Assembly (NCBI RefSeq): GCF_050624435.1 | Contig: NC_134540.1 | Location: 107,227,739-107,291,738 of the forward strand | DNA: 64,000 nt | Direction of reading: 5' to 3' | Source of the DNA: Tenrec ecaudatus | Taxonomy: Eukaryota; Chordata; Mammalia; Afrosoricida; Tenrecidae | In this document: positions 11,201 to 26,200 of the stretch, piece after piece | Position numbering within the stretch: position 1 is the first letter of the stretch | How the letters are laid out: the number at the start of each line of letters is the position of its first letter | Notes under the pieces: model-generated | Told to the model about the DNA's origin: nothing | What the model saw: only the letters and a program-made list of their open reading frames with translations | Databases searched by the model: none | Made by a program: the position numbers and the translations under genes

Positions 11201-14200
11201 CTAATTGGATTGGTGTTTTCCTGTTGTTTTATATAAGGTTTTAAGAATTCTTTATATATCCTAGACACAAGCCTGTTGTAGTACATGGTTTGCAAATCAT
11301 TTGCTCCTTTTATAGAGCAAGTTTTGAGGAAAAAACAATTCAAAGCTACCTTATTCCTGCAAAAGGGGATCATGATATCATACAGAGTATACTCCACACA
11401 TAAAAGTTCTTATTAACAATTGCCCAGACTTCTGAATGATCGTTAAAAGGTTTATGAGAATGATGAGTAAAAATTAGCTTATATGTAATGATGCACCAGA
11501 AATATTTTAGCTTACCATAAACAACTGGATAGACCGTCCCTCGTATACCTGATGCTGGACAGTGCATATTTTTTCCATTCAAATAGACATTCAGTTCTAC
11601 ATGGTCATATGTAATGCCCTGTGAAGAAAAAACTTGAAAGTATAAAAACATAAACGTTCATAAAAACCTGAACAGTCAAAAGACATTAGCTGGGGAGCAT
11701 GGAAACATGAAACACTGATTAAGCAGAGGATCACAGTAGCTTTCATGAAGGACTGACAATCTGGTAGAGCACTTGAACTAAGCTAAAACATTTCATTGTG
11801 ACTGAGAAGAAGAAGGCAGGTAAATCCCGAAAGTCTACATTGGAGGAAAAATAAATGACCATAGTTTTATAACTAGGATTATGCTCACACCATCTGAATT
11901 TTATATTTTGAATATTAAGATAATATAATCATTCATATTAAACAGAGAAGTAAAAAAACAAGAGCTCAAAAAATTTAAAATGTATATGCATACAAACATT
12001 TATACGTAAAAACTCTGAATACTATTGGTGGTATCAAAATCAAGTTGATTAGTAATCATAATTGTGATTAAAGTACTAGCTTGTATTATGTTCCAAGCAC
12101 TATTCTGCTGTTGCTATGGAGTTCATTCTCATTCATAGCAACCCAACAGAAACCACACAGAGAGAACAGAATTGTTCCTAGGATGTAATCTGTACAGAAT
12201 CATGTTGTTAGGTCTTTTCTCCCACAGAGCTGCTGGTGGTTTAAACGGATGACCTGGGCCAAATAGCAGAGCTAGGATCTAAACCCATGAAGTATGGCTT
12301 CAAAATACTTAATCTAATTACCATGCCATACTACTTCTCTCTAATGGCAAAAAGAGATCATCTTTTTCAGAAAATTGAGGATAGATGGCAGGGATCTTTG
12401 AATAGAGAAATCATCATCAATGAAAACCCAAGCTGCTTCAAGGACTTCTGACTATGGATAAGTTATAAAACTTAAGAGCTTTTAGTAGAAAGAATTCTTA
12501 TGGATCACCTTGCCTTAATTCTCTTACTTAACTCTGCTATGCAGCAGAAGCCTGAAGAAGTCAGTGTGTTAGGGCCGATAACAGTTTTTCCTTAAATCTT
12601 AGCCAAGCCAGGGTTAAACAATGATCACCAAAAAATTAGAGCAACTGCCACTGAGTCATAAATTATGTATGCATTGCTTTTATTTCCTTTAGTTTATGTA
12701 CTTAATAAGGCTTTTCTAATGCAAGTCTTTTCATTTTGATTAAAAACAACAACAAAAACAAAACCGTATAAAAAAGAGAGACCCAGAAGTTTACCTCTCA
12801 ATCCCACCCCCATGCCGTCAAGTCTATTCCAACTCACAGTGACTGCACAAGAGAGAGCAGAACTGCCCAACAGGGTTCCCAAGGCTGAGAGTTTCCACAG
12901 AGGTGGTCCACCAAATCTTTCTCCTACAGAGGAGCTAGTGGATTCAAACCACCAATCTTCTGGTTATGCCATAAGGGCTCCCCAGTTCAAATGGTAATCT
13001 AAGAGCCCTTTACCACCTAGTGGCAGCATAATCTATTACAAGCAAGCAAATTTTAACCCAAGATGCCAATCTGGCAGCAAAATCCTAATACCAAAGAAAG
13101 AAGGAAAATATGACAGCCTACGGTCATGCTTAATTCTTTTCTAACTTGATCTGTCCTGTTATATGACCTAGTACTAGGGTTGACTCGTTAACAACTGATT
13201 TAAAAATTTTCAATGTGGTCTAAGATATCAGTATCAATACTTATCTGCAAGTTTAGTGAACACATTCTGAAACGAGACTGCCTTGATTACAATCCTAGTA
13301 CTATCCCTTATGAGAAGTTACTGAATTTATCCTAATCTACACAATGGGGACGATACTACTACCTATCCTATAAAGGTCATAATGGGGATTCAAGAACTGA
13401 AACACTGCCAGGCATTAAAACAGAACCTCAACTGAAAAACAAGCAAGCAACACAGCCATAAAACGCCACTGCCATCAGGTCAATTCTGACTCACAGAGAC
13501 CCGACAGGACAGAGGAGAACTGTCCATGGGTTTCTGAGACTAAATCTTTATGGGGATAGACTTATCTTTCTCCAGTTGAGTAATGGGTGGGTTTGAACCC
13601 TTGACCCAGAACTCCTTAGAACAGGGCCTAGTCCCTAACAAAGGTTATGTCGATTCTTCTTCTTGCTATCATTACATAGATTGTTTGACTAACTTTTGTT
13701 ATTAACCTCAAAATATATTTTTAGAATGTAATTTGCATTTTTCAAAATGATAAAGTAAAAAATAAGCATAACCGAGTGTTACAGTTGACCCTGTTGGTAC
13801 AGTATGGTTATGGTATGGATGTAATCATTTGGTTAGGAGTTAAAAGCTTGTTTCTCTGGACTTCTCCTCAGAGAATAGCACATAACAGAAATTCTACATG
13901 CAAGTTCTTTGCATCTTATAATCCACTCTTCTTTTTCTACACCACTGTCACAAATTTGGTAAAATTAGTTTTCAAGTATTCAAACCAGGAAAGTGAAGTT
14001 AATGCGGTACAGTGCTATTTTACTTCTCTTGAGTCTATGAACATTTTCTTTTATTTAGTCCTCCTTTGATCAGAATGAGCACTGCAATTAAAACCCTGAC
14101 TTCATCATGTTGATGATTGACATCATTAACTCTGTCAGTGTGTGGCATCAGTTGTCTCATGAATGCAGCAGAAAGGCAAAAATAACACACAGCAGACGTT

Positions 14201-17200
14201 CTGTGCATCAGCGAAGAGAACCATTTGTTGCTAATTATCCTTTCTCATGGCTGGACCTCATCTTTCAGTGTAAACTGGTTGACAGCATCAACTTAATTTC
14301 AAGATTCTCTTTAAAGAAATAATTATTTCAGTAAGGATGTTCCATATTATGGACATAGGGCAATAATCTGTAATACAGAACTGACTATTCAAAAGGAACA
14401 GGGGAAGCTGGTTGTAAAATATGGATTATGCCTTTTGTCTTCTTTTTCTATTCTAGTCAATTTAGAAAAAAATAAAGTTCAAAAGTTAAAAATTAACGCT
14501 GTTCACATTTTTAAAATCATACAATAAGATCAGATCAGTTAAAATTCTTGATTTCTGCATCTTTCTTCATTATTTTCAAAATACCATATTTCTTTAATTC
14601 AATAACCTAGGTTTACCTTGTCTGTGTCTTCTTATTAAGACATTTTCTTTATTATTTAAATTCCTTTCAACTCGATACCAGATCCAGGGGCAACTTTGCT
14701 ACAGAAGACTTAGAGTTCTCCTTTCAATCAGTAGCTAGTTGCCTGAACTCAGTACATGAGGTAAATAAAAAAGTATTGCTACCGAGGCTCTAGTTCATAC
14801 ATCCATGGTTTGTTGCAAACAAAACTTGCTCGGACATGTCTCTGATCAATGGATAGGTGTGGGAAAGTTCTCTCAGTAATACGCCTGTCTTATAAGGGAA
14901 CCTTCAAATAATAATAATAAGAATACATTGTGCCATGAGAAAAAAATGATTTGAGGTCAGGGCTAAAATTAAATTTTTAACAAAATTCAAGTAGAGATCT
15001 TCCCAAATTATTTAAATTTTGTAAAAACTTCACATAAAAAATAGTACCTTTTAGCTAAATCAAATATTTTAGTGAAGGTCAGGAAAACGTCAAAGATGAG
15101 CCAGGAAAGAGAAGGCCACCAACCTGGACAAATGAAGACGTTGTGCCAGAAATTCAGAAGTGGCGGAAGAATTACTAGTCATGTGATAATTACTGAAACT
15201 GGGGTCTCACATAGTTCAGGATTTTCGGTTTTTTTTTTTAATTTAACAAATCACTTTATTGGGGGCTCTTACAGCTCTTATAACAATGTAAGCATCTTGG
15301 CCTCAGCAAGCTTTGGCTTGATGGATCCCAACAGTATTATGTAAAGATCAACTAGCTCCAAGACCGGTCTCTCATCATCCTTTTAAGCAAGACCAAAGGT
15401 AATGAAAGTGATTTTTATTTCTTTCTGAAGACAATTTTATGGAATAAAGTATAACTGAGGACAGGTCTTGAATTTGCCAATACAATCCAGAGAACAAGAC
15501 CTAATCAAAATAGCGGTGTGCAAAGGGATCGGTTGGGTCAGCTAATTCCAGTTCAAAACAGGTAGGCTCAGAAGGTTATGGCGACTATTTTATCTGGCTG
15601 CACAGGGGTAATCCATGATAGATTTTTCTCAAAGGACACAGGATGATCACAGGTGTGTATTATGCAGAAGTTTTAAGATTTAAAACTACACCAGTGAGAG
15701 GAAAAAGGTGTCCAAGAACTTTCTCCATCATGATAATGCAAGTGCTCCTTCAGGAACAGCAAGAGGATGTCCCTGGGACCCTTACCCCGTCCATTGTACA
15801 GCCCTGACCGTGCTCTTCAGGTTTCTCTTTGCTCCTCAAACTAAAACAACAGTGAAAAGAAACACAGTTTGAATCCCTCAAGGATGGTGTAAATTCAAAA
15901 TTGCAAAAAATACACTTTGAAGGAAGATATGTCAAGAAACAATAGCTTCGCCTTTGGATATATTTGCTTGATAAATTATTTTGTAGCAATACTTTTCAAT
16001 TTACTCTCAATAGGGTTTTCTGGTAACAGCATGTGAGGTAATATTTGGAAAGGGAATTAGAGAAAATACCTTTGTATTGTATTTTAATAGCGTGGTTTTG
16101 GTGAAAATATACATATATTAAGAGGGAAACAAAAATAGAGAAAGCTTATTAATTACATAACTGTTCTCTGATTTCTAAAACATTTTATACTAATCAAGTC
16201 TTAGGATCTTGAGCACAGTTCTTTGAAGAGTTCTGAATGTAAAAGGAAGTTTAATAAGATTAAGTTTAATGAGAAACAGCTCCCTGAAAAAAAATACTAT
16301 AGTTAACAGAAGTTCAAAACAAAGTAATGAATTCAAAATTCTAAAGATCTCCGAGCTTCAAATACACCCAATATTTTCTAATACAGTGGTCAGCAAACTA
16401 AATATTATGAGCCAAGGTTTTTCTGATATGAGAAAAGCTGGACGCTAGTCAGTAGCCAAACAAACTATCCATTGCTGTTGTTGCTAATAACTGCTGGAGT
16501 CAGCCACCAGCTCATGGCGATCCTATGCACACAGAAAAATGACCCAGTCCTACATCACCCCCAAATCAGTTGCAATTTAGACCGCACCTGTAAGAATATC
16601 CCTGAAGTGGAATATGGGCTCACAATGGTCCTCAGGCCAGTGGCAGCTCTATAAAAGTATCAGGTAACCCATGAAAGTGCTCTCTTTGGAAAATGTGCCA
16701 CCACATTAGATCCAATACTAGTGCTTTGAAATTCAAACACAAACTCCCAGGCAACACTGCATAGCTGAAAGCAATGTGAGTTTAATAATTCACAGTGGAA
16801 ATAGCTCCGAAAGAAAACTCACCACCACATCTCCCTCTTGTGGAAGATTATTTGCTGGCAGTCGGTTTTTCTCCTCGTCGTTGTAGTAGAGAGCTCCATC
16901 ATTCCTCAGCACCAGACTGTGGGCATCTCGACCAAGGGGAATCTGATTCAAGTTAACTTTCTGGGTCGCAACTCCAATACCCCAGATTCCTAGAAACATA
17001 AGAGTTTAATGTCCCTCAAATCTGAAAAATACAAATAGCAGAGAGCATCTACCATTTTTGGTTTTGTTTGTAAAGTGGTATATTATTACTGAGTTAAACT
17101 TTGTAAAACTCTTTTTTTAAAAAGCAGGTTGCAAATTATGTTCTCCACAGACTTAGTGCAACCTAGGAGATAAAAGCACGGGCTCTTAATTGTACTGCCC

Positions 17201-20200
17201 ACATTTAAATCCTGACTTAATTATCCCACCTTAAGAAAGTTAACTTCTCTGTCTCAGTTTCCTCAAATATAAATTGTGGATACTGACAGTACCCACCACA
17301 CACAGGGCTATTAAAAGACAGAATATGACAAACAATGCAAGTAAAGCATTTAGATTAGTGCCTGAGTAGGTATTTTTTTTTTTTTAAGGCAGAGCCTTCT
17401 GGAGAGATGGCGACTGAGTAACACATACCAGAGGGACTCTGCAGAAATCAGCACAGGAGAAAGACTGAGAGGGCAATTCCACACTGCTGGGTCACAGGAG
17501 GAGCATCATAAAGATAAGCAGGCACAGATACCTAGGTTCGGAGGGGCTGGGGGCTGCCCGTGGAGGCAGACTAGGGCTTGACTTTAGCCCAGCCACTATC
17601 TTAGCCAGAGCTGGAATCATCTGGAGCTGGCGCAGGGGCTTTATCTCAACACAGCAACAGCTTGCTGTCCCCTCGAGGAAAGGGTTAAACCCCTGAAGCC
17701 CCACCCACAGTCAGGAATCAGGACTCAGCTATATTGTTACTTTTGCTTCCTTCACTTCTCTTTTCCCCCACAGTCTCAGTGGGCTTACTTTTTTTTTGCT
17801 TTTTCTCTACCCTTTTCTCTCACATGCCACTGCCGACCTCCAAACCACTCCCCTTAGCATAGGGCATTTACACCTGCCCCCCACCCAACTGGGAGCACTC
17901 CACACTCTGCAGTAACCCAAGGCTGGGGAAAGTCCACGACTGAGGGAACTTCCTCACATCTGCCTTGGTGACTCACAAAGCATAAGGCACTCGGCCAACA
18001 CTCAACAATGTTCCATGCTGCTGTGAGAACTTCTGACAACCTCCGCAGTGATCTACCTGACCAGGGTAATTCCGCCCACCATTTGCAGTGCTCTACACCA
18101 AAGTGGGCAACCCACCAGCCTTCTGTGGCACTCCCATTGCAGCAAGCATCCCTGAATGCCCTCTGGCGCCCCAAGCTTCTGTGAGCCACATCATTATGGT
18201 TTCTTGTGAGATCACTCAGTACAGCATCATCTTCGTGGGTCCGCAATAACCCAACCAGTGTTCCCTAAGAGGACCATCCAACTTTCCCTCCAAATAACAA
18301 AATACTGGTTGACTAGGGAAAGAGTGAAGCCACAGGAGGAGAAAGTAGTAGGCCAATTCCATAGTGAAATTAGCAGCAGACAGTTCGAAGAAACATTCCT
18401 AAGAGTTTCCCAAAGCAAGCCAGTGCTCTTCAACACCCTGGAAAATGGCACCTGGCTCCTCTAAAACAATACAACACAAACAGCAATCAGCCCCAACAAT
18501 CTCAACAACAACAACAAAACACAGGATAAGCAAAAGGCAATGGCAGAGGATGTCCTGAACCTAATGATGTGCTAGAAGAAGCAGACATTAAACTGCCACA
18601 GAAAGAAAATTTCAAAATGCTGCTTGGAGTCATACAGGATATGAGGGAAACAATACAGAAAAAGGATGAAATGGTAGAGGAGATAAAGTCCATACACCAA
18701 AGGGAAATACAAGAGCTTAGGGATGAGATGACAAAAACCAGCAGCAGACACACAGACCTTGGGAATCGACTGGAGGAGGCAGAGAATCACATCAGTGACT
18801 TAGAGGACAGCCAAGCAGACTTTAACAAATGTGAACAAAAATCTAATAAGATCATGAGAAGCTGAAGAAAACATAAGAGCTATGTCTGATGCTATGAAGA
18901 GGAACAACATCAGATTAATTGGATTACGGGAGGAAGATACAACAAAGAAGTCATCTGCAACAAGAGTGAGAGAAATCTTGGAGGAAAACTTCTCCAGCTT
19001 AACAAATGAAAACCAGGCAACCAATCAGGAGGCCTAAAGAATACCAGCTAGACTGAGTCCCAATAAGAAGGCACCAAGACACATAATAGTTATACTCTCC
19101 AACTTTGAAGAAAAGGAAAAAATTATGTGAGCAGCTAGGGAGAAACAAGCAATCACATATGAAGGTTCCTGAATAAGAACATGCTCAGACCTATCAGCAG
19201 ACACTATGAAAAAGAGGAGACAGTGGAGTTACATATTCCAAAAATTTAACAAAAATAATATAAACCCAAGAAATCCCTACCCAGACAAATTATCTATCAA
19301 GACAGATGGAAAAGTAAGAGTCTTCCCAGACAAGGAAAAACTCAAAGAATACTTTAGAAGAAACCCAGCCCTACAAAAGATCCTTGCCGTCCCAGTATGG
19401 GCAGAAGGCCAGCACTGAACAAGCATAAATAAGACACTGCCACATTGAACAACCCTGCCCAGGGGGCAACAATGAGAAAACAGCCCCCATGATAGCATTG
19501 GCTTAGGGCTTAAAAGAAGTCAAGAATGAAACACCAACAAATATACACACACACATGCATAACACGCTGATAAGAAAGGGAGGTAGGAAAAAACCCAACA
19601 CAAAAGGTATAAAATGACATCACAGAGTCCTCAGATGGAGATAATAACCTGAATTACAATGAACTGAACTCAGGCATTGAAAGACTGAGGCTAGCAAACT
19701 GGCTTAGAAAACACAGCCCATCAATCTGCTGCCTACAGGAGACACATCTCAATACTACAGGCAAAAATAGGCTGAAAATCAAAGGCTGGATAAAGGTATA
19801 CCAAGCAAACAGAAACTCAAAAACAGTAGCGGTTGCAATCCTAATCTCGGATAAAATTGATCTCAGAGTACAAACCATAAAAAGAGATGAGGAACACTAT
19901 ATAATATTCAAGGGAATGGTAGACAAAGAACCACTAAGCATTGAAAACATACATTCCTGGAACGAGAGACCAGCTGAATATGTCAACCGACAACTCCAAA
20001 AAATGAAAAAAGAAATCACAATCTCAACAATTATAGTAGGTGACTTCAAAACACAATTCCCTGAGAAAGATAGAACACAGGGAAAGAAACTTAACAAGGA
20101 GGCTAGATATCTAAACACTACGGTTAGACAATTTGACCTGATAGATATTTACAGAGCTTTTTACCCAAATAGAAAAGAGTCACATTCTTTTCAAGCCCAC

Positions 20201-23200
20201 ACGGCACATATTTGAAGATAGACCATATGCTGGGGTATAAAGAAAATCTGCATAAATCTAAGCACATTGATATCATACAGAACTCTCTTTCTGACCACTG
20301 TGCCATAAGGTTGGAAATCAACAAAAGGAAGATGAAGAAAACAAGAGCAAACAACTGGAGGATGAATAACTCTCTATTGCAAAAGGACTGTTTACTAGCC
20401 CTGATCAGAGATAAAATTAGGAAATTTCTAGAAACCAATAAGAATGAGAACACAACATACCAAAACTTATGGGACACAGCAAAGCAATTATCAGAGGAAG
20501 TTTCATAGCAATACATGCACACCTGAAAAAGGAAGAGAGACTCATCATTGATATGCTGGCATAAAATGTACAGCAACTAGAGTAGAGTCAGCAGGACAAT
20601 CCTACTAATAACAAAAGAAAATAAATAATAAAAATCAGGGCTGAGATTCAGGAGAGGGAAAATAAGAAAACTGCAGGGAAAATGCTGCTAAAAGTTGGTT
20701 CTTTGAAAGGATAAACAGAATCGACAGAGCACTGGCAAACCTGACGAAAGAAAGGAGGGAACAAATTTCAATAACAAGGATGAGGGATGAAAGAGGGGAC
20801 AGACCCTAATGAAATCAAAAGGATAATTATACAGAACTCTGAAGGATTGTACTTCAATGAATTCAATAATTTGGAAGATATGGACAAATTATTGGAAAAA
20901 CAACCCCTCCCTAGACTATCCTAAATGGACATCAAGAGTCGCAACACACCCATACCAATAGAGTACACAAGGTTATCAAGGGATTACAACAAAAAAATCC
21001 CCTGGACCAGATGGTTTCACAGGAGAATTCTACCAAGCATCCAAGGAAGAACTAACACCAGTCCTATACAAACTCCTGCAGAACATAGAAAGAGACGGCA
21101 AACTCCGATTCCTTCTATGAAGCTAGTATAACTCTGATACAGAAACCAGGCAGGGATCCCAAAAGAATCGAGAACTACAGACCAATATCCTTAATGAACA
21201 TTGATGTAAAAATCCTTAACAAAATACTGGCCAATAGAATATAAAAGTATATAAAACAAATAATTCACCATGACCAAGTGGGATTCATACCAGGGATGCA
21301 GTGATGGTTCAACATAAGACCATTACTATAATTCACCACATTGACAAGAAAAAATATAAGAACCACATGATAATATTGATAGATACGGAAAAAGCATCTG
21401 ACAACATTCAACACTAATTCCTGTTTAAGACACTCAAGAAGATAGGAATAGGAGGAAAATTCCTCAACACAACTCAAGCTACATATGAAAAACCAATAGC
21501 CAACATGGTCGTCAATGGAGAAAAGACGAACACCATCCCACTGAAAAAGGGGACCAGACAAGGATGACTCTGGTCCCCACTCTTATTTAACATCGTACTG
21601 GAGGTTTTAGCTAACAGCATGAGGCAAAGAAAAGACATCACAGGTATTTGCCTGGCGAAGGAAGAGGTAAAACTATAGTTTTTCGCAGATGACATGATTT
21701 TACATATGAAAAAAATCCCAAAAGCTTCAAAAGGGGCGTATTGGAAGCAATAGAGGAGTATGGCAGAGTGGCAAGATACAAGATCAACAAACAGAAGTCT
21801 ATTGGAATGCTATACACATCGGAAGACCATAGAAGAGGAGATAAAAAAAGGTGGTACCCTTCACAATAGCCAAGCACAAATTGAAATTATGTAGGGATAT
21901 ACCTGACCAAAAGAACAAAAGATTTATATGAGGCAAACTACAGAACATTATGACAGGAAACCAAGAGTGACCTCAACAAATGGAAGAATATCCCATGCTC
22001 GTGGATTGGAAGACTCAATATAGTAAAGATGTCAGTTCCGCCCAAGGCACTACATAAGTTTAATGCAATCCTGATACAATTACCCTCGTCTTTCTTCAAA
22101 GAAATGATTGCCAACTTCATATGGAGAGGGAAGAAGCCCTGAATTAGCAGAGAACTCCTCAAGAAAAAGGACACAGTGGGAGGGCTTGCTCTACCTGACT
22201 TTAGCACATATTACACAGTCACAGTTGTCAAAACCGCATGGTATTGGTATAATGACAGATACTCAGACCAATGAAAAACTGAAAACTGAGCGATAAAATC
22301 ATCAGCATAGAAACAACTGATCTTTGATAAGGGCCCAAAAAATATCAAATGGGAAGCAGATGCCCTCTTTAACAAGTGGTGCTGGGGAAAAAATGGCTAT
22401 CTACCTGCAGTAAAAATGAAGCAAACCCTTATCTCACCCCATGCACATGAGTGAACTCAAGGTAGATCACAGACCAGGAGGTAAAACCCCAAACTACTGG
22501 GGCCATCAGTGAGGGAATTTGGACCCACCTGAGAACTTTGGCGCAGAAACAGGGAAGGACACAAATACAGATGAGTCACAAATTGACAAGTGGGATATAC
22601 TAAAAATAAAACACTTGTATGCATCAAAAGAATTCACCAAGACAGTAATGAGAGCCCATGGACTGGGAAAACATCTTTAGCAATGACACACCAGACAAAG
22701 GCCTTATTACGAAAATCTACAATACTCTGCTAGCTTCCAAAAAGAAAAATATGAATTGCCCACTAAGGAGGTGGACCAAAGGATCTTCACAGAAGTTTCA
22801 CAAGAGCAGAAATCCAAATGGTCAATAAACATATGAGAAAATTTTCCTGATCATTAGCCATAAGAAAAATGCAAATTAAAACAACAATGATACCCCTAAC
22901 CCCCTCAAAGGTAGCACAATTCAAAAAGCCAGAAAGCAACAAGTGTTGGAGGGGCTGTGGTGAGTAGACCTGTAGATATGTACAGCCATTATAGAAATCA
23001 ATTTGGCGATTTCTAAAACAGGTGGAAATTGAGCTACCATACGACCCAGCAATCCCCCTAAAGGGCATATACCCAAAAGAGGCAAGAAACAAACCAAGGC
23101 CAGATATCTGTGCTCCAATGTTCATCGCACCAAGTTCACAATTGCAAGGAGTTGGAAACCCAAATTTCCATCAACAGACGAATGGATTAAAAACCTATGG

Positions 23201-26200
23201 TACACAGATAGAATGGTGTACTACGCATTGCTAAAAAGCAGTGATGAACGCACAAAGTGCATCACCGCATTGGGAAGAACTAGAGGAAATCATGCTAAGC
23301 AAAGTAGGCCAAGAACAAAAGGGAAAGTACAACATGAGTCTGCTGAGGTAAGCTTTTAAAAAAATGCAAAAGGGGCATAGGGGAAAAGCTACTATATACA
23401 AACATTCCTGGGGTGAAGTCCAGGTAGTATGGCAGAGGCCAGACCAAATCCAAGGATACATATGTAGTCAACTTAAAAGGAGGGGGGAAAAAGAGAAAAA
23501 GAAATGGGTAGCTGGGGAACAGGGCACTAACCCACCCAAGGGGAGGGTATTGTTTATATCTCCACAGGGAAAGAGGGACCAGACTTCAAACCGGTGCTCC
23601 AAGATGTGAATGCAACATACCGGCATGAAGCAGGGAACCAGTAAATAGGTCTCAGGGGCCGGCCCCAATCCCAACTATGTGGACAAGCTGCCCCTCGCCC
23701 CAGAAGAATTTACTTCCAAGGACAGCACTATAGCTACAGCTCAGGGAGAGGGACATGTCTAATCAGAGCACACGGGAGCAAATGAAGGAGGAAGAAAGAG
23801 TGGAGTACAACCTGGCCCACCAAGCCTTGAGGATGATATCCCTGCTCAGAGCAGCCAATGGACAGAGAGGACCATATGGCCGGCCCCACTACAAGATATG
23901 ACAGCCCTCACTGATCTATAGAGCATACAAGGAACAACACTGGAGACACAGTGTGGAAATTGGGTCCAACTGACCCCACCACACTGAGGCAAAACACTAA
24001 GGGAGTGCAACATAACAGCAAGGAGAGCAGAGCAAGGAAGTCCCGAGGGAATACCCAAAATAGCATTTGGGGCCAGGGCATGGCACCCCATCAGACTCGA
24101 CCAGAAAACACTCCTAAAGGTCAACAAACAGACCTTGAAATAGTTACAGGCTTTTCTCTTTTTTGGGTCATTTTTTTGTTGTTTTGTTTTATTGCTTTGT
24201 TTTGCTCTGACTTATTTTTGTGCATATTATTATCTCTGCAGGTCTATCTAGTTAAGAGAGGCTGGAAAAACAGTCTGGAGGAGAAAACAGCAGGACCGAC
24301 AGTTCCGGGAGGACATAGGAGAAGGGGATGTGGGGGATAGGAAGTGGTGTTAACAAACCCAGGGCCAAGGAAACAACAAGTGATCCAAAATCAGTGGCGA
24401 GGAGGGTGTAAGAGGCCCAGTAGAGCTTGATCCAGGGTAATGTAACCTAGAGGAATTACTGAAACCCAAAAGAAGGCTGAGCATGATAGTGGGACAAGAG
24501 GAAGGTAAAAGGAAATAGAGGAAAGAACTAGGAGGCAAAGGGCATTTATAGAGGTCTAAATATAGGCATGTGCATATGTAAATATATTTATATATGATGT
24601 GGAAATAAATCTATGTGCATATATTTATAGGTTTAGTATAAAGGTAGCAGATGGACACTGGGCCTCCACTCAAGTGCTCCCTCAATGCAAGAACACGTTG
24701 TTCTATTAAATTGGCATTCCATGATGCTTCATCAGACTTGATCGTTGAAGACAATGGGTGAATAAGAATATGTGGTGAAGAAGCTGATGATGCCTTGCTA
24801 TCAAAAGATATAGCATCTAGGGTCTTAAGGCTTGAAGTCATCTAGCTCAGATGCAACAAAGCCTACATGGAAGAAAGACAAATAGGTGCATAAGCAAATG
24901 TAGTGAAGAAAGCTGATGGCTCCAGGCTATCAAAAGATATAGCATCTGGGGTCTTAAAGGCTTGAAGGTAAACAAGCGGCCATCTAGCTCAGAAGCAACA
25001 AAGCCCACATGGAAGATGCACACCAGCCTGTGTGATCATGAGGTGCCAAAGGGATCAGGTAGCAGGCATCAAAGAACAAGCAATCTTATCATTGAGAATG
25101 AGGGGGAATGTGGAGTAGGAACCCAAAGCCCATCTGTAGGCAACTGGCCATCCCCTTACAGATGAGCCAGTCAGGGCGCAGTGTAGTAACTATGAAACAT
25201 ACAACTTTCCTCTAGTTCTTTAATGCTTCTTCCTCCCCACTATCATATCCCAATTCTACCTTACAAATCAAGCTAGACCAGTGGATGTATACTGGTACAG
25301 GTAGGAACTGGAAACACAGGGAATCCAGGACAGATGATCCCTTCAGGATCAGTGGTGAGAGTAGCAATAATGGAGGTCGGAGAGAAGGTGGGGTAGAAAA
25401 GGGGAACCAGCTACAAGGATCTACATATAACCACCTCCCTGGGGAACGGACAACAAAAAAGTGGATGAAGGGAGATGTCAGACATGACAAACTAATAATT
25501 TATAAATTGTCAAGGGTTCATTGGGAGTGGGTGGGAAATGAGCCGATACCAAGGGATCAAGTAAAAAGCAAATGTTTTGACAATGATGATGGCAACAAAT
25601 GTACAAATGTGCCTGATACATGGATGGATGTATGGACTGTGATAAAAGTTGTACAAGCTCCAAATAAAATGCTTTTGATTTTTTTTTTAAAGCTAAAGAT
25701 GATCAAGGAGTCCTGGCGGTGTTGTGGGTTAATCACAAAGTCACAGACAGATTCAATCCCAGCAATGACTCGATCTGCTGCTGTAAAGATGTATAGGCTC
25801 AGAAACCCTGTGGGGTAGCACTCTCTCCTAGAGGGCACCAGGATTCAAAACTGACTTGTCAGCAGTGGGATTATCAGTATCATTCCTTAAGATTAAAAAA
25901 AAATAGCTACACATTAAATTTAAAAAGCCTAGGGTTTATTCCAAACACTACTCCTGAGAAGTGGGAAATAACTACCTTTAGTCTTTTGAACTATTTCTGT
26001 TTAAAAATCCCACCGCCATCAAGTTGATTTCAACTTAGGGCAACCTTATCGGGCAGGGTAGAACTTCCCCGTGTGTTTCCACGATAGCCATCTCTTTCCC
26101 GGAATAGAAAGCCTCTTCTCTCATTTGGAGCAGATGGTAGCTGTGAACTGCTAACATTGTAGTGGACACGTATCTATCTGAACCTCTGCTTTTAAGTCTT

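Larger units (their letters stand above)
17385..25692 (+). mobile_element. Nearly full-length L1, inactive, antisense in SPRYD7 intron 2
   Basis: It has every L1 part in order: a 5' UTR starting near GAGCCTTCTGGAGAGATGGC, an ORF1 relic (about 18540-19418), an ORF2 relic (about 19650-23350), then a 3' UTR of about 2.3 kb ending AATAAAATGCTTTTGATTTT. Both ORFs carry several stops and frameshifts, so it cannot move by itself. The 3' UTR is very long for an L1 and holds a partly deleted duplicated unit (24767 and 24893). It is the reference copy for the many 3' ends in this window. Confidence 0.88.

Noticed and set aside
25285-25818. 177-codon plus-strand frame
   Set aside because: It runs through L1 3' UTR into a SINE.
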